Origin: Halomonas sp. SpR1
Lineage (GTDB): Bacteria; Pseudomonadota; Gammaproteobacteria; Pseudomonadales; Halomonadaceae
DNA length: 64,000 bases
Assembly: GCF_031010175.1 (NCBI RefSeq)
Contig: NZ_JAUAMB010000003.1
Coordinates: 124,001-188,000 of the forward strand
Reading direction: 5' to 3'
Shown: piece after piece, positions 1 through 9,222 of the stretch
Numbering within the stretch: position 1 is the stretch's first letter
How the letters are laid out: each line of letters opens with the position of its first letter
Position numbers and translations under genes: made by a program
Notes under the pieces: model-generated
Database searches by the model: none
Told to the model about the DNA's origin: nothing
The model's input: the letters and a program-made list of their open reading frames with translations, nothing else

Positions 1-2061
1 CGCAACAACACCGGCTACGGTCAGGTCGGCTAACAGCTTATGACCATGCTCTTCGCTGGCTTTAAGATCTTCAAAGGCGAGTTGGAGCTGCTCGATGGCC
101 TCATCGATGCTTTCGTTGTAGCCAATGCCGTACTCTCCCACATGGTTACCGTACTCGCGCATGTAGTTAGACACGGTATCCACACTGGAGAAAGGGATGA
201 TGTGATAGGTACCCGATAGATCACGAATCCCCACAGAGCGAATGCTGAGCCGCTCGGCGGTTCCTGTTATACCGCCTACCGTTACTACATCGCCTGTGTT
301 CATGGCGTTTTCTACCTGGATAAATACCCCGGTGATAACGTCCTGCACCAGCTTCTGAGAGCCAAAACCAATCGCCAGGCCCAGCACACCGGCACCGGCA
401 ATCAGCGGTCCGATATTGATGCCGATTTCCGACAGCACGACCATGCCGGTAATCGTCACCATAGCGATCGCCAACGCATTGCGGAACAGGCTGAGCAGCG
501 TTTTCGCCCGCGCCGAGGGTTCGCCATAGCCAGTGTCAGGGTTGAGCTTATGCTCAATAAGGCTCGCCAGACCCAGCCAAACGGCTAGCGCCACAATCAA
601 AATCACCGCCACGCTGGTCAAGTTGCCAACCAGGTTGGCACCGCGTTCAGAGGCGTACCAGGCGGCGAGATCAAAGGCGCCCCAGGCGTTCAGCACTACC
701 ATGATGACCACGATCAGAATGATCGTACGCAGCACGCGTAGCGCATTGGGAACGTAGCTATTTAGACGCTTTTCAAGCAAAGGTAGCTTACGCCGCAAGT
801 CGTCTGACAGCGTGATACGGCGGCCAATGGTTTGAGTAAGAAAAGTCGATACCAACAGCCCAACCACAATCGCGGCCAACGACTTCAGGGTGGCATACAT
901 CACAAACGGCAGCGCATCGCCAGGGCGCGTGAGCGTCAGTACAAAAACGATCAAGAAATACAGCAGCGCGAACAGATGCCAGGTACGGGCAAATAGCTGC
1001 AGCGAGACGCGGCTGGCAGTTAAGGTCGATTTAGCCGCCATCTCGTTCAGGTTACCGCGCAGACGGACACGGTTTTTTAGTACCACGACCACCGCGTAGA
1101 TAAACGCCAGCAGCATAATCAGCGTACCGACGGCTTGACCCAGCGAGGCCGCCACGTAGAAGTTGACCAGCGGTACGATCACCATCAGGCCGTAACCCAC
1201 CATGCCGATTAAACGGGCTAACCAGCGGTTCCAGTAAGACGCTTCTTGGGCTGAAATAGGCAGTAGCCGCAGCCCTTCGTAACGCGAAGAGAACAGCATC
1301 CGCACACCGGCTTTAAGCAGCTCTATAATCAAGAACGCGTTTAAAAACAGCGAGGCGCGGGTCGACAGTTCACCAGCTTCCCCAACTGCAAACGTCGCCA
1401 CCAAATTACCGCCCACATAGGCTAAACCGACGAGCAGTATATCGATGACCACCGCAATCGCTACGCAGACAATCAATCGCAGGACAGGCGTTAAATTATT
1501 GCCATGTAGCGACCAGCCACTGATTTTGGTAAACAGCGGCTTGACGAGGCGGCGGAAAATCATAAACATCGCGAAGGTGGCGACGATCACGATCCCCAGA
1601 TTGATTGCCGCACTGGTGAACGCTGCCATATCAAAGACACTGTCGGCCTCCCCGCCAGAGAACAGGCCACCCACGATGCTAACCACTTGCTCAAACTGGC
1701 CCCCCACATCGCTGACGACACGACTGGTGAGTTCCGCTAACTGGCGCGGCAGCGAGACATCTTCAGGCGCTATCTCGCTGCCCTGAGCGGCGGCTTCTGG
1801 CGATAGTTCGCTAGCAACGCCATCGGGCAGCGCCGAGGCTTGGTTGCGCAGCATCTCAATCAACTCTTGCCGCGCCTGTTCATCTTCCAACAGGCTGGCC
1901 AGCGCCTCGTAGGACGTCGGCGCCGCCTCTTCAGACGATGTTGCACCATCGGCGCTGGCTGACTCACTTGGCGCGCTCTGCGCCATTGTTGGCGTAGCTA
2001 TCAAGGCAATCATTGCCAGCAGCCAGACACCTAGCCAGGGTAATAAACGAAATGGCTTCAC
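1..2061 (-). CDS. MscS-family mechanosensitive channel, large type (C-terminus outside window)
   Basis: I read 687 stop-free codons on the minus strand from a GTG at 2061 to the window edge. AAGGAGG lies about 7 bases upstream of that GTG. The N-terminus looks like a signal peptide ending near TMAQS, followed by an acidic, Gln-rich periplasmic stretch. Many hydrophobic segments follow (about residues 150-530). The MscS pore helix and beta domain come last, with AGAGVLGLAIGFGSQ near residue 550 and the GDVVTVGGITGTAERLSIRS segment after it. This matches the YbiO/MscM class of large MscS channels (E. coli YbiO is about 740 residues), which open under membrane tension on osmotic downshock. That role suits a halophile. 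Only the far C-terminus is missing. The family is secure; assignment to YbiO specifically is less so. Confidence 0.88.
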   Translation of the reverse strand, partial: MKPFRLLPWLGVWLLAMIALIATPTMAQSAPSESASADGATSSEEAAPTSYEALASLLEDEQARQELIEMLRNQASALPDGVASELSPEAAAQGSEIAPEDVSLPRQLAELTSRVVSDVGGQFEQVVSIVGGLFSGGEADSVFDMAAFTSAAINLGIVIVATFAMFMIFRRLVKPLFTKISGWSLHGNNLTPVLRLIVCVAIAVVIDILLVGLAYVGGNLVATFAVGEAGELSTRASLFLNAFLIIELLKAGVRMLFSSRYEGLRLLPISAQEASYWNRWLARLIGMVGYGLMVIVPLVNFYVAASLGQAVGTLIMLLAFIYAVVVVLKNRVRLRGNLNEMAAKSTLTASRVSLQLFARTWHLFALLYFLIVFVLTLTRPGDALPFVMYATLKSLAAIVVGLLVSTFLTQTIGRRITLSDDLRRKLPLLEKRLNSYVPNALRVLRTIILIVVIMVVLNAWGAFDLAAWYASERGANLVGNLTSVAVILIVALAVWLGLASLIEHKLNPDTGYGEPSARAKTLLSLFRNALAIAMVTITGMVVLSEIGINIGPLIAGAGVLGLAIGFGSQKLVQDVITGVFIQVENAMNTGDVVTVGGITGTAERLSIRSVGIRDLSGTYHIIPFSSVDTVSNYMREYGNHVGEYGIGYNESIDEAIEQLQLAFEDLKASEEHGHKLLADLTVAGVVA

Positions 2062-2232
2062 ACCTAAACCTCCTTTTGGGTGAGTGTTGTGTTCAATCAA
2101 ACGGCTGCCGGATTTACTTCTAGCTAGCGCTCGGCAATTGATGTTGCTTACACTCTACACTGACACTTTATACTAACAAGCCAGCTTGTTAAAAAGTTGT
2201 ACAGGATAACATGGCTTGATTAATAAGGCGTT

Positions 2233-2664
2233 TTACTGGCACAGCGGCACTAGCCACTGCTGTGCCAACAGTAAAACTACGGCGTAGCGGGCCCCTTTGG
2301 CGATCACAATCCAAGCCAGCGCCCGCCACCAGGGCAGCCGGAATACCCCGGCCAGCACGGTAAGCGGGTCGCCAATAATCGGCGCCCAGGAAACCAATAG
2401 GCTCAGCTCGCCAAAGCGGTGGTACCAGTGCTCTGCGCGCGCCAAGCTCCGCGGCGAGGCCGGAAACCAGCGGCGATCCTGAAACTGGCGTGCGTAACGG
2501 CCCATGGCAACGTTGATCATACTACCCAGGGTATTACCCGCCGTTGCCACCCCCCAGAGCATCAACGGCGGCTCGCCGAGACACCATAGGCGCGCCACCC
2601 ACACTTCCGAAGCACCGGGTATTAAGGTGGCGCTGATCATGGCGATCAAAAAAAGGTTTAGCAT
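2233..2664 (-). CDS. YqaA-family small membrane protein (DedA/SNARE-associated-like)
   Basis: This 143-residue protein has several hydrophobic segments: residues 1-20, about 30-55, and a C-terminal pair after PWWRALAWIVIAKGARYA. Its length and its SWAPIIGDPLTVLAGVFRLPWW segment are typical of the YqaA family, distant relatives of DedA membrane proteins. The family is thought to act in inner-membrane homeostasis, but no reaction is established. It stands alone between the channel gene and the IclR regulator, 15 bases beyond the regulator's stop codon, so it may be co-transcribed with that regulator. Confidence 0.8.
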   Translation of the reverse strand: MLNLFLIAMISATLIPGASEVWVARLWCLGEPPLMLWGVATAGNTLGSMINVAMGRYARQFQDRRWFPASPRSLARAEHWYHRFGELSLLVSWAPIIGDPLTVLAGVFRLPWWRALAWIVIAKGARYAVVLLLAQQWLVPLCQ

Positions 2665-2679
2665 AGGCAGAGGCTCGCG

Positions 2680-3501
2680 TCAGCGCGGCACTTGCCCACC
2701 CAACTGCTGGGTTATCTCATCGGCCGTTTGGCGAACCAGCGCCCCCAGGGTGAGTAAGCGAGCTTCCGGGATTCGCGCCACCGGGCCTGAAACCGAGATC
2801 GCCGCCAGCGGCGCTCCGTGCTCATCGAACACGCAGGCGGCCACGCAGTGCAGGCCAACGGCATGCTCTTCCCGGTCGCAGGCAAAGCCCTGGGCGCGGA
2901 TTTGCTCTGTTTCCACTTTCAGCGTGTCGGCTTGATAGAGCGTATTAGCGGTCACTCTTGCAAGCTCGCGGCCGTCCAGCAGTTGAGCGCGTTCATCATC
3001 GGACATCCACGCCAACAGCGCTTTACCTACACCCGAGGCATGCAGCGGCGCACGGGAACCTAAGCGTGTGATCATGCGCATCATCTGCGGCGATTCGTGT
3101 TGAGCGAGAAACACCGCAGTGGCCCCATCGCGGATACCCAAGTTCGCTGTTTCACCGGTTTCAGTAGTTAAACGGCGTAGAAAGGGACGACTGGTGGCCA
3201 CCACGTCGCGGGCTTCAAGAAAGCTATTTCCGATGCGGAAGGTTTTAACATCGATTCGCCACAGCCCCTGCTCGTTCCCCTGGGTGACAAACCCCTGGCT
3301 CTGCAAGGCTTGTAGCAAGCGGTGGGTGGTAGAGGGTGCTAATTCGGCCATCTCTGCTACTTCTGAAAGGGCAAGCCCAAGCGGGCAGGCTGCGAGATGT
3401 TCCAGCAGCGTTAAACCACGTACCAGCGACTGGCTATGGCCGCCGCTAGCTTTGGCGGTACTCGCCGGACGACCGACCGTCCTGCGTTTCGCTTCACTCA
3501 C
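2680..3501 (-). CDS. IclR-family transcriptional regulator
   Basis: This is a 273-residue protein. A GTG start at 3501 is preceded by AGGAG. The first 20 residues are basic. They are followed by a winged helix-turn-helix (about residues 25-85, with LSEVAEMAELAPSTTHRLLQAL as recognition region) and an IclR effector domain (about 100-260). The effector domain contains ASGVGKALLAW and the late C-D/E-rich segment CDREEHAVGLHCVAA, where family members bind small carboxylic acids. The effector is unknown. The nearest metabolic neighbour is the crotonase-like gene 200 bp upstream on the same strand. That gene could be a target, but the sequence gives no proof. Confidence 0.9.
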   Translation of the reverse strand: MSEAKRRTVGRPASTAKASGGHSQSLVRGLTLLEHLAACPLGLALSEVAEMAELAPSTTHRLLQALQSQGFVTQGNEQGLWRIDVKTFRIGNSFLEARDVVATSRPFLRRLTTETGETANLGIRDGATAVFLAQHESPQMMRMITRLGSRAPLHASGVGKALLAWMSDDERAQLLDGRELARVTANTLYQADTLKVETEQIRAQGFACDREEHAVGLHCVAACVFDEHGAPLAAISVSGPVARIPEARLLTLGALVRQTADEITQQLGGQVPR

Positions 3502-3649
3502 CTGGCTTTCTCCTAAAAGACGCTCCCAAAAGCGCTCCTACTCACTCAAAGCGCCCTTTCTCAGGGCGATCACTAAAAACACAAAGGGCGTCAGGATAAC
3601 GTGGCAACAGGGCAATTGTCGCGTTTACGGAAACGAATTCCATTCATTC

Positions 3650-3712
3650 AGCGATGGTACTTAAGTGATAGTACGTTAGCGATAGTACGTCAGCGATGGC
3701 ACCTCAGCGATG
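3650..3712. repeat. 14-bp tandem repeat (about 4.5 copies) spanning the end of the crotonase gene
   Basis: Plus-strand units begin at 3650, 3664, 3678, 3692 and 3706, with the consensus AGCGATAGTACGTC. Read with the gene (minus strand), the first unit contains the gene's own stop (CGC TGA). Each further unit adds a TGA or TAA. The period of 14 shifts frame at every copy, so stops fall in all three frames. Confidence 0.9.
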
Positions 3713-4537
3713 CCGCCAGTGCGGTGGCCGCTTGGCAATAAACGCATCAATCCCCTCGCCCACATCCTCGGCCAACATATTGCCGGCCATGGTTTTCCCG
3801 GCAAAGGCGTAGGCTTCGTCGAGCGGCATGGCAAGCTGGCGGGCAAACATGGCTTTCCCGGTGCGCACTGCAACGGCACTTTTAGCGCAGATACTGGCGG
3901 TCAGCGCGTTAGTTGCTTCATCCAGCGCGTCATCTTCTGCCATGCGATTAATCAGCCCCCACTCGGCAGCCTGCTCAGCGCTGATAAACTCCCCGGTAAG
4001 CAGCATCTCCATAGCGCGCTTAGGCGCCACGTTGCGGGAGAGCGCTACCGCCGGGGTGGAGCAAAACAGTCCAACGTTGATACCTGAAACGGCAAAGCGG
4101 GCGCTACGCGCAGCGACGGCTAAGTCACAGCTCGCCACCAGTTGGCAGCCTGCGGCAGTGGCGATGCCCTGCACTTTGGCAACCACCGGCACTGGCAGGT
4201 GGACAATCTCCTGCATCACGTCGCTACAGCGGGTAAACAGCGCTTGGTAGTAGGCTTTATCGGGGTTGGCGCGCATCTGCTTCAGATCATGCCCAGCGCA
4301 AAAGGCTTTACCTTCCGCCGCGAGGACGACACAGCGCACGCTGCTATCGTCAGCAATCTCGGTCAGGGCGTCATGAAGTGCTCCCAGCATGGCTTCCGAG
4401 AGCGCATTAAAGCGCTCTGGTGTGCTCATGGTCAGCGTGGTGACGCCTTGATGGTCAAGGCGCTGCAGAATGGGAGCGGTTGAAGATGATCCTTCAGAAG
4501 GGGCTTCAGAAGAGGGTCTGTCAGAGGTGATGGGCAT
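3704..4537 (-). CDS. Crotonase-fold protein, ECHDC3-like (enoyl-CoA hydratase/isomerase family)
   Basis: I place the start at 4537 (MPITSDRP), because AGGAGTT lies 4 bases upstream; an ATG at 4573 lacks a good ribosome site. The product is 277 residues with the crotonase fold. The oxyanion-hole segment is GKAFCAGHDL (near residue 80) and VQGIATAAGCQLVASCDLAV follows. The two catalytic glutamates of true enoyl-CoA hydratases appear to be missing. The first position is Gln (GCQL), and the second region reads NVGLFCSTPAVALSR, the pattern of the ECHDC3 subgroup. It is therefore probably not a classical hydratase. It may be another CoA-ester enzyme or a regulator of fatty-acid metabolism. Confidence 0.88.
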   Translation of the reverse strand: MPITSDRPSSEAPSEGSSSTAPILQRLDHQGVTTLTMSTPERFNALSEAMLGALHDALTEIADDSSVRCVVLAAEGKAFCAGHDLKQMRANPDKAYYQALFTRCSDVMQEIVHLPVPVVAKVQGIATAAGCQLVASCDLAVAARSARFAVSGINVGLFCSTPAVALSRNVAPKRAMEMLLTGEFISAEQAAEWGLINRMAEDDALDEATNALTASICAKSAVAVRTGKAMFARQLAMPLDEAYAFAGKTMAGNMLAEDVGEGIDAFIAKRPPHWRHR

Positions 4538-4623
4538 GGTGAACTCCTGGTTTTGAGTAACACTTTTGCCCATCAGTCTAGCCTACAAGGCTTGTGCACG
4601 ATGCTTGCCTACGGTGCACTCGC

Positions 4624-5574
4624 TTATTTTTTCATTAGGCGGGTATCGCGGCCTAATGGGTGCGGCTCGCCGCGCTGTTTGGCTAGATCAATTTGGCGCT
4701 GACGTTCGCGAGCGGCGGCGCGGGTCTTCTCCGGCAATGAATCGATGCAGTGTGGGCAGCTAATCCCCGGCTCATAGGCTGAAGACTGCATATCTTCGGC
4801 AGAGATCGGCATGCGGCAGGCGTGGCACTGCTCGAACTCGCCTTTGCTTAAATCGTGGCGAACGGTGACCCGGTTATCGAACACAAAACACTCACCGCGC
4901 CATAGCGACTGCTCTTCGGGGACTTTTTCCAGATAGTTCAGCACGCCGCCTTTCAGATGATAGACCTCTTCAAAGCCCTCTTTGAGCATAAAGCTGGAGG
5001 CTTTTTCGCAGCGGATGCCACCAGTGCAGAACATCGCCACTTTCTTATGTTTTTCCGGGTCGTAGTGCTCACGCACATACTCGGGAAACTCGCGAAAGGT
5101 GGTCGTTTTAGGATCTATCGCCCGCTCGAAACTGCCAATGGCCACTTCGTAATCGTTGCGGGTATCGATCACCAGCACTTCCGGGTCGGCGATGATGTCG
5201 TTCCAGTTTTCCGGCTCGACATAAGTACCCACGGTGTCGTTGGGGTCGATGTCAGGCACGCCGAGGGTAACGATCTCTTTTTTAAGCTTGACCTTGGTGC
5301 GGTAAAACGGCGTCTCGTCGCAGTAAGACTCTTTATGGTCAATATCCGCCAAACGCGGGTCAGCGGTCAGCCACGTAAGCAGCGCGTCGATACCTGCACG
5401 GCTACCCGCCACTGTGCCGTTAATGCCCTCTTTGGCGAGCAGCAAGGTGCCTTTGACACCGTTATCCAGCATGGTTTGGCGCAGCGGCTCGCGCAGGGCT
5501 TCGAAGTCGCTTAGGGTGACAAATTTATACAGCGCCGCGACCACAATGGGCGGGGTATCGTTAAACTCAGACAT
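4624..5574 (-). CDS. trhO: tRNA uridine(34) hydroxylase TrhO (YceA, rhodanese-type)
   Basis: The product is 316 residues; GGAG lies 8 bases before the ATG. The N-terminal ferredoxin-like domain ([10 protein letters not shown] and the [10 protein letters not shown] motif, residues 10-60) is followed by a rhodanese domain. Its active loop is [10 protein letters not shown] with the catalytic Cys near residue 180. A C-terminal zinc-ribbon-like segment has CHACRMP and CPHC. This is the TrhO/YceA architecture. The enzyme uses oxygen to hydroxylate U34 of certain tRNAs on the way to 5-methoxyuridine or 5-carboxymethoxyuridine, which widens wobble reading. It is monocistronic and divergent from the pirin gene. 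Confidence 0.94.
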   Translation of the reverse strand: MSEFNDTPPIVVAALYKFVTLSDFEALREPLRQTMLDNGVKGTLLLAKEGINGTVAGSRAGIDALLTWLTADPRLADIDHKESYCDETPFYRTKVKLKKEIVTLGVPDIDPNDTVGTYVEPENWNDIIADPEVLVIDTRNDYEVAIGSFERAIDPKTTTFREFPEYVREHYDPEKHKKVAMFCTGGIRCEKASSFMLKEGFEEVYHLKGGVLNYLEKVPEEQSLWRGECFVFDNRVTVRHDLSKGEFEQCHACRMPISAEDMQSSAYEPGISCPHCIDSLPEKTRAAARERQRQIDLAKQRGEPHPLGRDTRLMKK

Positions 5575-5785
5575 GCACTTACTCCAGGTAGTCGCCCTCG
5601 CAAAGGGCGGACCGGGTTAAAAGAGGCCAGGATTTTACTCGAAAGCTAACCAAAAGTTTAGCGGTGGCCATCTTATTTAATACATCGATTTATTCGACAG
5701 GAACGTGCTGAAAGCTTCACCCCACGCGGTCTCAACGAGGCGTATATTGTCACTATTACCTCTAACGCAACCTGCGGAGTACAGC

Positions 5786-6475
5786 ATGATTATTCGTCGT
5801 TCCAACGAGCGAGGCTATGCCGACCACGGCTGGCTACGCTCTTTCCATACCTTTTCATTCGCCAACTATATGGATCCCAAGCATATGGGATTCCGTGCCC
5901 TGCGCGTGATCAATGAAGATCGCGTTGCGGGCGGCCATGGATTTGGCGCCCACCCTCACCGGGATATGGAGATTATCTCCTACGTACTGGAAGGTGAAAT
6001 GGAGCACAAAGACAACATGGGCAACGGTGAAGTGATGCGCCCTGGCGACGTGCAGCGCATGTCGGCGGGCACCGGGGTACTGCACAGCGAGTTCAATCAC
6101 TCCAAGCAGAACGAGCTGCACTTTTTGCAGATTTGGATTGAGCCCAAGCAACTCGGCATTAAACCCAGCTACGAGCAGAAAGCCTTTCCTACCGCCGAGC
6201 GTCAGGGCCAATGGCGGCTGGTGGCTTCTCAAGAAGGGCGCGACGGGTCGGTGAGCATCAATCAAGACCTTAACCTGTACTCGGGCCTGTTTAGCGCGGG
6301 CGAACAGGTAGCCCCACCACCTTCGCGCTACGCTTGGCTGCATGTGGTGAACGGGGAAATGGAGGTTAACGGCGAGACGCTGAGCGCTGGCGATGCCGCG
6401 GCGTTTACACCGGAAGAGTCGATCAGCCTCACGGGGAAAGAAGCGGGCGAAGTGTTGCTGTTTGATCTTGCTTGA
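5786..6475 (+). CDS. Pirin family protein (YhhW-like, possible quercetin 2,3-dioxygenase)
   Basis: The start at 5786 (MIIRRSNERG) is chosen because GGAG lies 7 bases upstream and family members begin here; the open frame extends 27 codons further. The product is 229 residues. It is a bicupin of the pirin family, with metal ligands in the N-terminal cupin (GFGAHPHRDMEI, and later HSEFNHS). E. coli YhhW, of almost the same length, binds a metal and cleaves quercetin in vitro. The physiological role is unclear. A strong terminator follows at once, so the gene is monocistronic. Confidence 0.9.
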   Translation: MIIRRSNERGYADHGWLRSFHTFSFANYMDPKHMGFRALRVINEDRVAGGHGFGAHPHRDMEIISYVLEGEMEHKDNMGNGEVMRPGDVQRMSAGTGVLHSEFNHSKQNELHFLQIWIEPKQLGIKPSYEQKAFPTAERQGQWRLVASQEGRDGSVSINQDLNLYSGLFSAGEQVAPPPSRYAWLHVVNGEMEVNGETLSAGDAAAFTPEESISLTGKEAGEVLLFDLA

Positions 6476-6504
6476 ATACCAGGCCTACTAAACTGCCCTA
6501 ATCG

Positions 6505-6534
6505 AAACGGCGCCTCGCAAGAGGCGCCGTTTTT
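6505..6534 (+). terminator. Rho-independent terminator after the pirin gene
   Basis: A perfect 12-bp stem (AAACGGCGCCTC / GAGGCGCCGTTT) with a GCAA tetraloop ends in a short T run. It sits between the pirin gene and the convergent serA and may serve both. Confidence 0.88.
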
Positions 6535-6560
6535 ACAACCCACTTATTTGACTAGCTGCT

Positions 6561-7805
6561 TTAGTTATTTTGCGCCGAGTAGAGCGCACGAATCTTCAGC
6601 GTGTGGTCTACTTTTTTCAACGCTTCCAGCGCCTGGGGGCCGTAGGCTTTATCCACATCGATCACCACGTAACCGACTTTCTCGTTGGTCTGCAGATACT
6701 GACCGGAGATGTTAATGCCGTTTTCAGATAACACGCGGTTGATCTGCGACAGCACGCCGGGCACGTTGTCGTGAATGTGCAGCAAACGATGCTTGTCCGG
6801 GTGAGCGGGCAGCGCCACTTCGGGGAAGTTGACCGAGGTCACGGTGGTACCGTTATCGGAGTAAGTGATCAGTTTTTCTGACACTTCGATACCGATATTC
6901 TCTTGGGCTTCCAGGGTAGAACCGCCCACGTGCGGGGTCAAAATCACGTTTTCCAGGCCACGTAACGGGCTCTGGAACTCCTCGTCGTTACCTTTCGGCT
7001 CAACCGGGAAGACATCAATTGCGGCACCGTTTAGCTTGCCTGCTTTAATGGCATCCGCCAGCGGCTCAATTTCTACTACACTGCCGCGGGCGGCATTAAT
7101 CAGGATAGCGCCATCTTTCATGGCGGCAATCTCTTTCGCACCGATCATCCAACGGGTAGAGGCAAGATCCGGCACGTGCAGACTGACCACATCGGAGCGG
7201 CCCAGCAGCTCTTCAAGGCTTCCCACCTGGCTTGCATTACCCATGCCCAGCTTGGCGATGACATCATAGTAAATGACGTTAAAGCCCAGCGATTCGGCCA
7301 GTACCGAAAGCTGCGCACCGATGCTGCCGTAGCCCACGATACCCAGGGTTTTACCGCGCGCTTCGTGGGAGTTCTTGGCAGACTTCAACCAGCCGCCCTG
7401 GTGGGCGCGGGCGTTTTTCTCGGGGATACCGCGCAGCAGCATAATCGCTTCTGCCAGCACCAGCTCGGCCACCGAACGGGTGTTGGAGTACGGCGCGTTA
7501 AACACCGCGATGCCGCGGGTAAGCGCAGCGGTTAAATCGACCTGATTGGTGCCGATACAGAAACAGCCAACGCCCACCAGCTTCTCCGCTGCTTCGAACA
7601 CACGCTCCGTTAGCTGGGTGCGGGAACGAATACCGATGAAGTGAACATCGCGGATCTTTTCGATCAGCGCCTCTTCATCAAGCGATGTGGGCAGGTGCTC
7701 GATATTTTCATAACCGGCGTTGTGAAAATTGTCCACCGCACTTTGGTGGACGCCCTCGAGTAGCAGGATCTTGATCTTGCTCTTGTCCAGGGACGTTTTG
7801 GCCAT
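6561..7805 (-). CDS. serA: D-3-phosphoglycerate dehydrogenase SerA
   Basis: SerA catalyses the first step of serine synthesis, the NAD-dependent oxidation of 3-phosphoglycerate to 3-phosphohydroxypyruvate. I start at 7805 (MAKTSLDKSKIK), which aligns with the E. coli N-terminus, rather than ten codons upstream. The product is 414 residues. The catalytic domain carries GTNQV and IGIRSRTQL. The Rossmann domain has GYGSIGAQ (about residue 158), INAARGSVV and the catalytic His in HVGGSTLEAQ. A C-terminal ACT domain (about 340-414) is the site of serine feedback inhibition. This is the E. coli-type short form. It converges on the pirin gene and shares the terminator between them. Confidence 0.96.
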   Translation of the reverse strand: MAKTSLDKSKIKILLLEGVHQSAVDNFHNAGYENIEHLPTSLDEEALIEKIRDVHFIGIRSRTQLTERVFEAAEKLVGVGCFCIGTNQVDLTAALTRGIAVFNAPYSNTRSVAELVLAEAIMLLRGIPEKNARAHQGGWLKSAKNSHEARGKTLGIVGYGSIGAQLSVLAESLGFNVIYYDVIAKLGMGNASQVGSLEELLGRSDVVSLHVPDLASTRWMIGAKEIAAMKDGAILINAARGSVVEIEPLADAIKAGKLNGAAIDVFPVEPKGNDEEFQSPLRGLENVILTPHVGGSTLEAQENIGIEVSEKLITYSDNGTTVTSVNFPEVALPAHPDKHRLLHIHDNVPGVLSQINRVLSENGINISGQYLQTNEKVGYVVIDVDKAYGPQALEALKKVDHTLKIRALYSAQNN

Positions 7806-8042
7806 GGCTGAATCAACCTCTATGGTCGGCGGCATGCGCCGTGTATCGGTTCACGGGAGGCGCATATCGTAGCACAACCCGCGTCGTTCAGACCGGGTGT
7901 GAATGATGAAAAGTCTGCGTGCTGACGATGAATGAACCGCAAGTCGCGCAACAAGCTGTATTGAAGAGGGCAGACGCCGCCCCCCAGCCTCGGTGTATAC
8001 TGTGGGACTATTTTAAAAATACCGGTTTGTAGGCAGCCCCCA

Positions 8043-8333
8043 ATGAGCGACACGACACCACCCCCGCAGGACTTTGCCGCGACGGTTGAGCAACTCGAAT
8101 CCATCGTTGAACGTCTTGAGTCAGGCGAGCTCTCATTGGAAGATGCACTGACCGCATTTGAACAGGGCGTGCGGCTAACCCGCGATGCCCAGCAACGCCT
8201 GGATAACGCCGAACTTAAGGTGCGGGCACTAAGTGAAGACAGTGAAGGGCGTTTAAACGTAGCGCCCTTCGCTGGCCCCGACGACCCCAAGGATGCGGCC
8301 GAGGATGAGAGCAAGGAGACGCCCCCATGGTAG
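8043..8333 (+). CDS. xseB: Exodeoxyribonuclease VII small subunit XseB
   Basis: The product is 96 residues with the XseB helical-hairpin core [26 protein letters not shown] and then [22 protein letters not shown]. It is an accessory subunit of exonuclease VII, which degrades single-stranded DNA; the catalytic XseA is not in the window. The acidic tail ([13 protein letters not shown]) is variable in the family. The gene leads the conserved xseB-ispA-dxs cluster, and its last 7 bases overlap ispA, implying translational coupling. The ribosome site is poor. Confidence 0.94.
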   Translation: MSDTTPPPQDFAATVEQLESIVERLESGELSLEDALTAFEQGVRLTRDAQQRLDNAELKVRALSEDSEGRLNVAPFAGPDDPKDAAEDESKETPPW

Positions 8334-9220
8334 CCATGCAGCCTAGCCAGCTTGCCACCCTGCGCCAGACCAGCAATGCCCGCGTAGACGCCACGCTTGC
8401 GGCGCTGTTTGATAGCCGCCCAGCGGTAGCGCCTCGGCTTGAAGCCGCTATGCGCCACGGACTACTGGCGGGTGGTAAACGCCTGCGCCCGCTATTGGTA
8501 TATATGGCCGGGCATGCGCTAGGCGCGGAAGATGAGGCGCTGGACGCCCCTGCCGCCGCCATCGAGTTAATCCACGCCTACTCATTGATCCATGATGATT
8601 TACCCGCCATGGACGACGACGACCTGCGCCGTGGCCAGCCCACGGTGCATAAAGCCTTTGATGAGGCGAGTGCCATTCTCGCCGGCGATGCCCTTCAGGC
8701 GCTGGCGTTTGAAGTGCTGGTCAGCAGGGCTCATCCCCGGCTGGGCCATCTAGTGCATACCTTGGCTGCGGCCTCTGGCCGGGATGGCATGGTGGCCGGA
8801 CAAGCGCTGGATTTAGACGCTGTCGGCGGCCACCCGGATGTCGACGCGCTGGCCCATATGCACGCCCATAAAACCGGCGCCCTGATCGTCGCCGCCGTGC
8901 GCCTGGGTGGCCTGGTCGCGGTCGCCGACGATGACCCGCGTTTAAAGGCGCTTACTCGCTACGCCCGCGCCATTGGACTAGCCTTTCAGATTCACGATGA
9001 CATCCTGGATGTGACCGGCGACACCGTTACCCTAGGCAAAACGTCAGGTGCCGATGCCGCGCGAGCCAAGCCCACCTACCCCAGCCTGCTGGGGTTAGAG
9101 GGCGCTCAACACAAAGCGCACAGCCTGATTGACGAGGCCATTGCCGCGCTCGCCCCATTGGGCGAACGTGCCGCACCGCTGGCCGACTTAGCCCACTATA
9201 TGATCGAGCGCGACCACTAA
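8327..9220 (+). CDS. ispA: Farnesyl diphosphate synthase IspA
   Basis: This polyprenyl synthase (297 residues) condenses isopentenyl diphosphate with DMAPP and GPP to make farnesyl diphosphate, the precursor of ubiquinone and undecaprenyl phosphate. The first aspartate-rich motif is [11 protein letters not shown] (near residue 90) and the second is HDDILD (near residue 224). The GGKRLRPLL and GKTSGAD motifs are present. AAGGAG lies 8 bases before the ATG at 8327, inside xseB. A second ATG follows at 8336. Dxs follows 2 bases after the stop. Confidence 0.95.
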   Translation: MVAMQPSQLATLRQTSNARVDATLAALFDSRPAVAPRLEAAMRHGLLAGGKRLRPLLVYMAGHALGAEDEALDAPAAAIELIHAYSLIHDDLPAMDDDDLRRGQPTVHKAFDEASAILAGDALQALAFEVLVSRAHPRLGHLVHTLAAASGRDGMVAGQALDLDAVGGHPDVDALAHMHAHKTGALIVAAVRLGGLVAVADDDPRLKALTRYARAIGLAFQIHDDILDVTGDTVTLGKTSGADAARAKPTYPSLLGLEGAQHKAHSLIDEAIAALAPLGERAAPLADLAHYMIERDH

Positions 9221-9222
9221 AG

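Noticed and set aside
1..2061. Short plus-strand frames at 533-757, 890-1099 and 1445-1786
   Set aside because: They are antisense to the continuous MscS frame, which has a signal peptide, membrane helices and the MscS motif.
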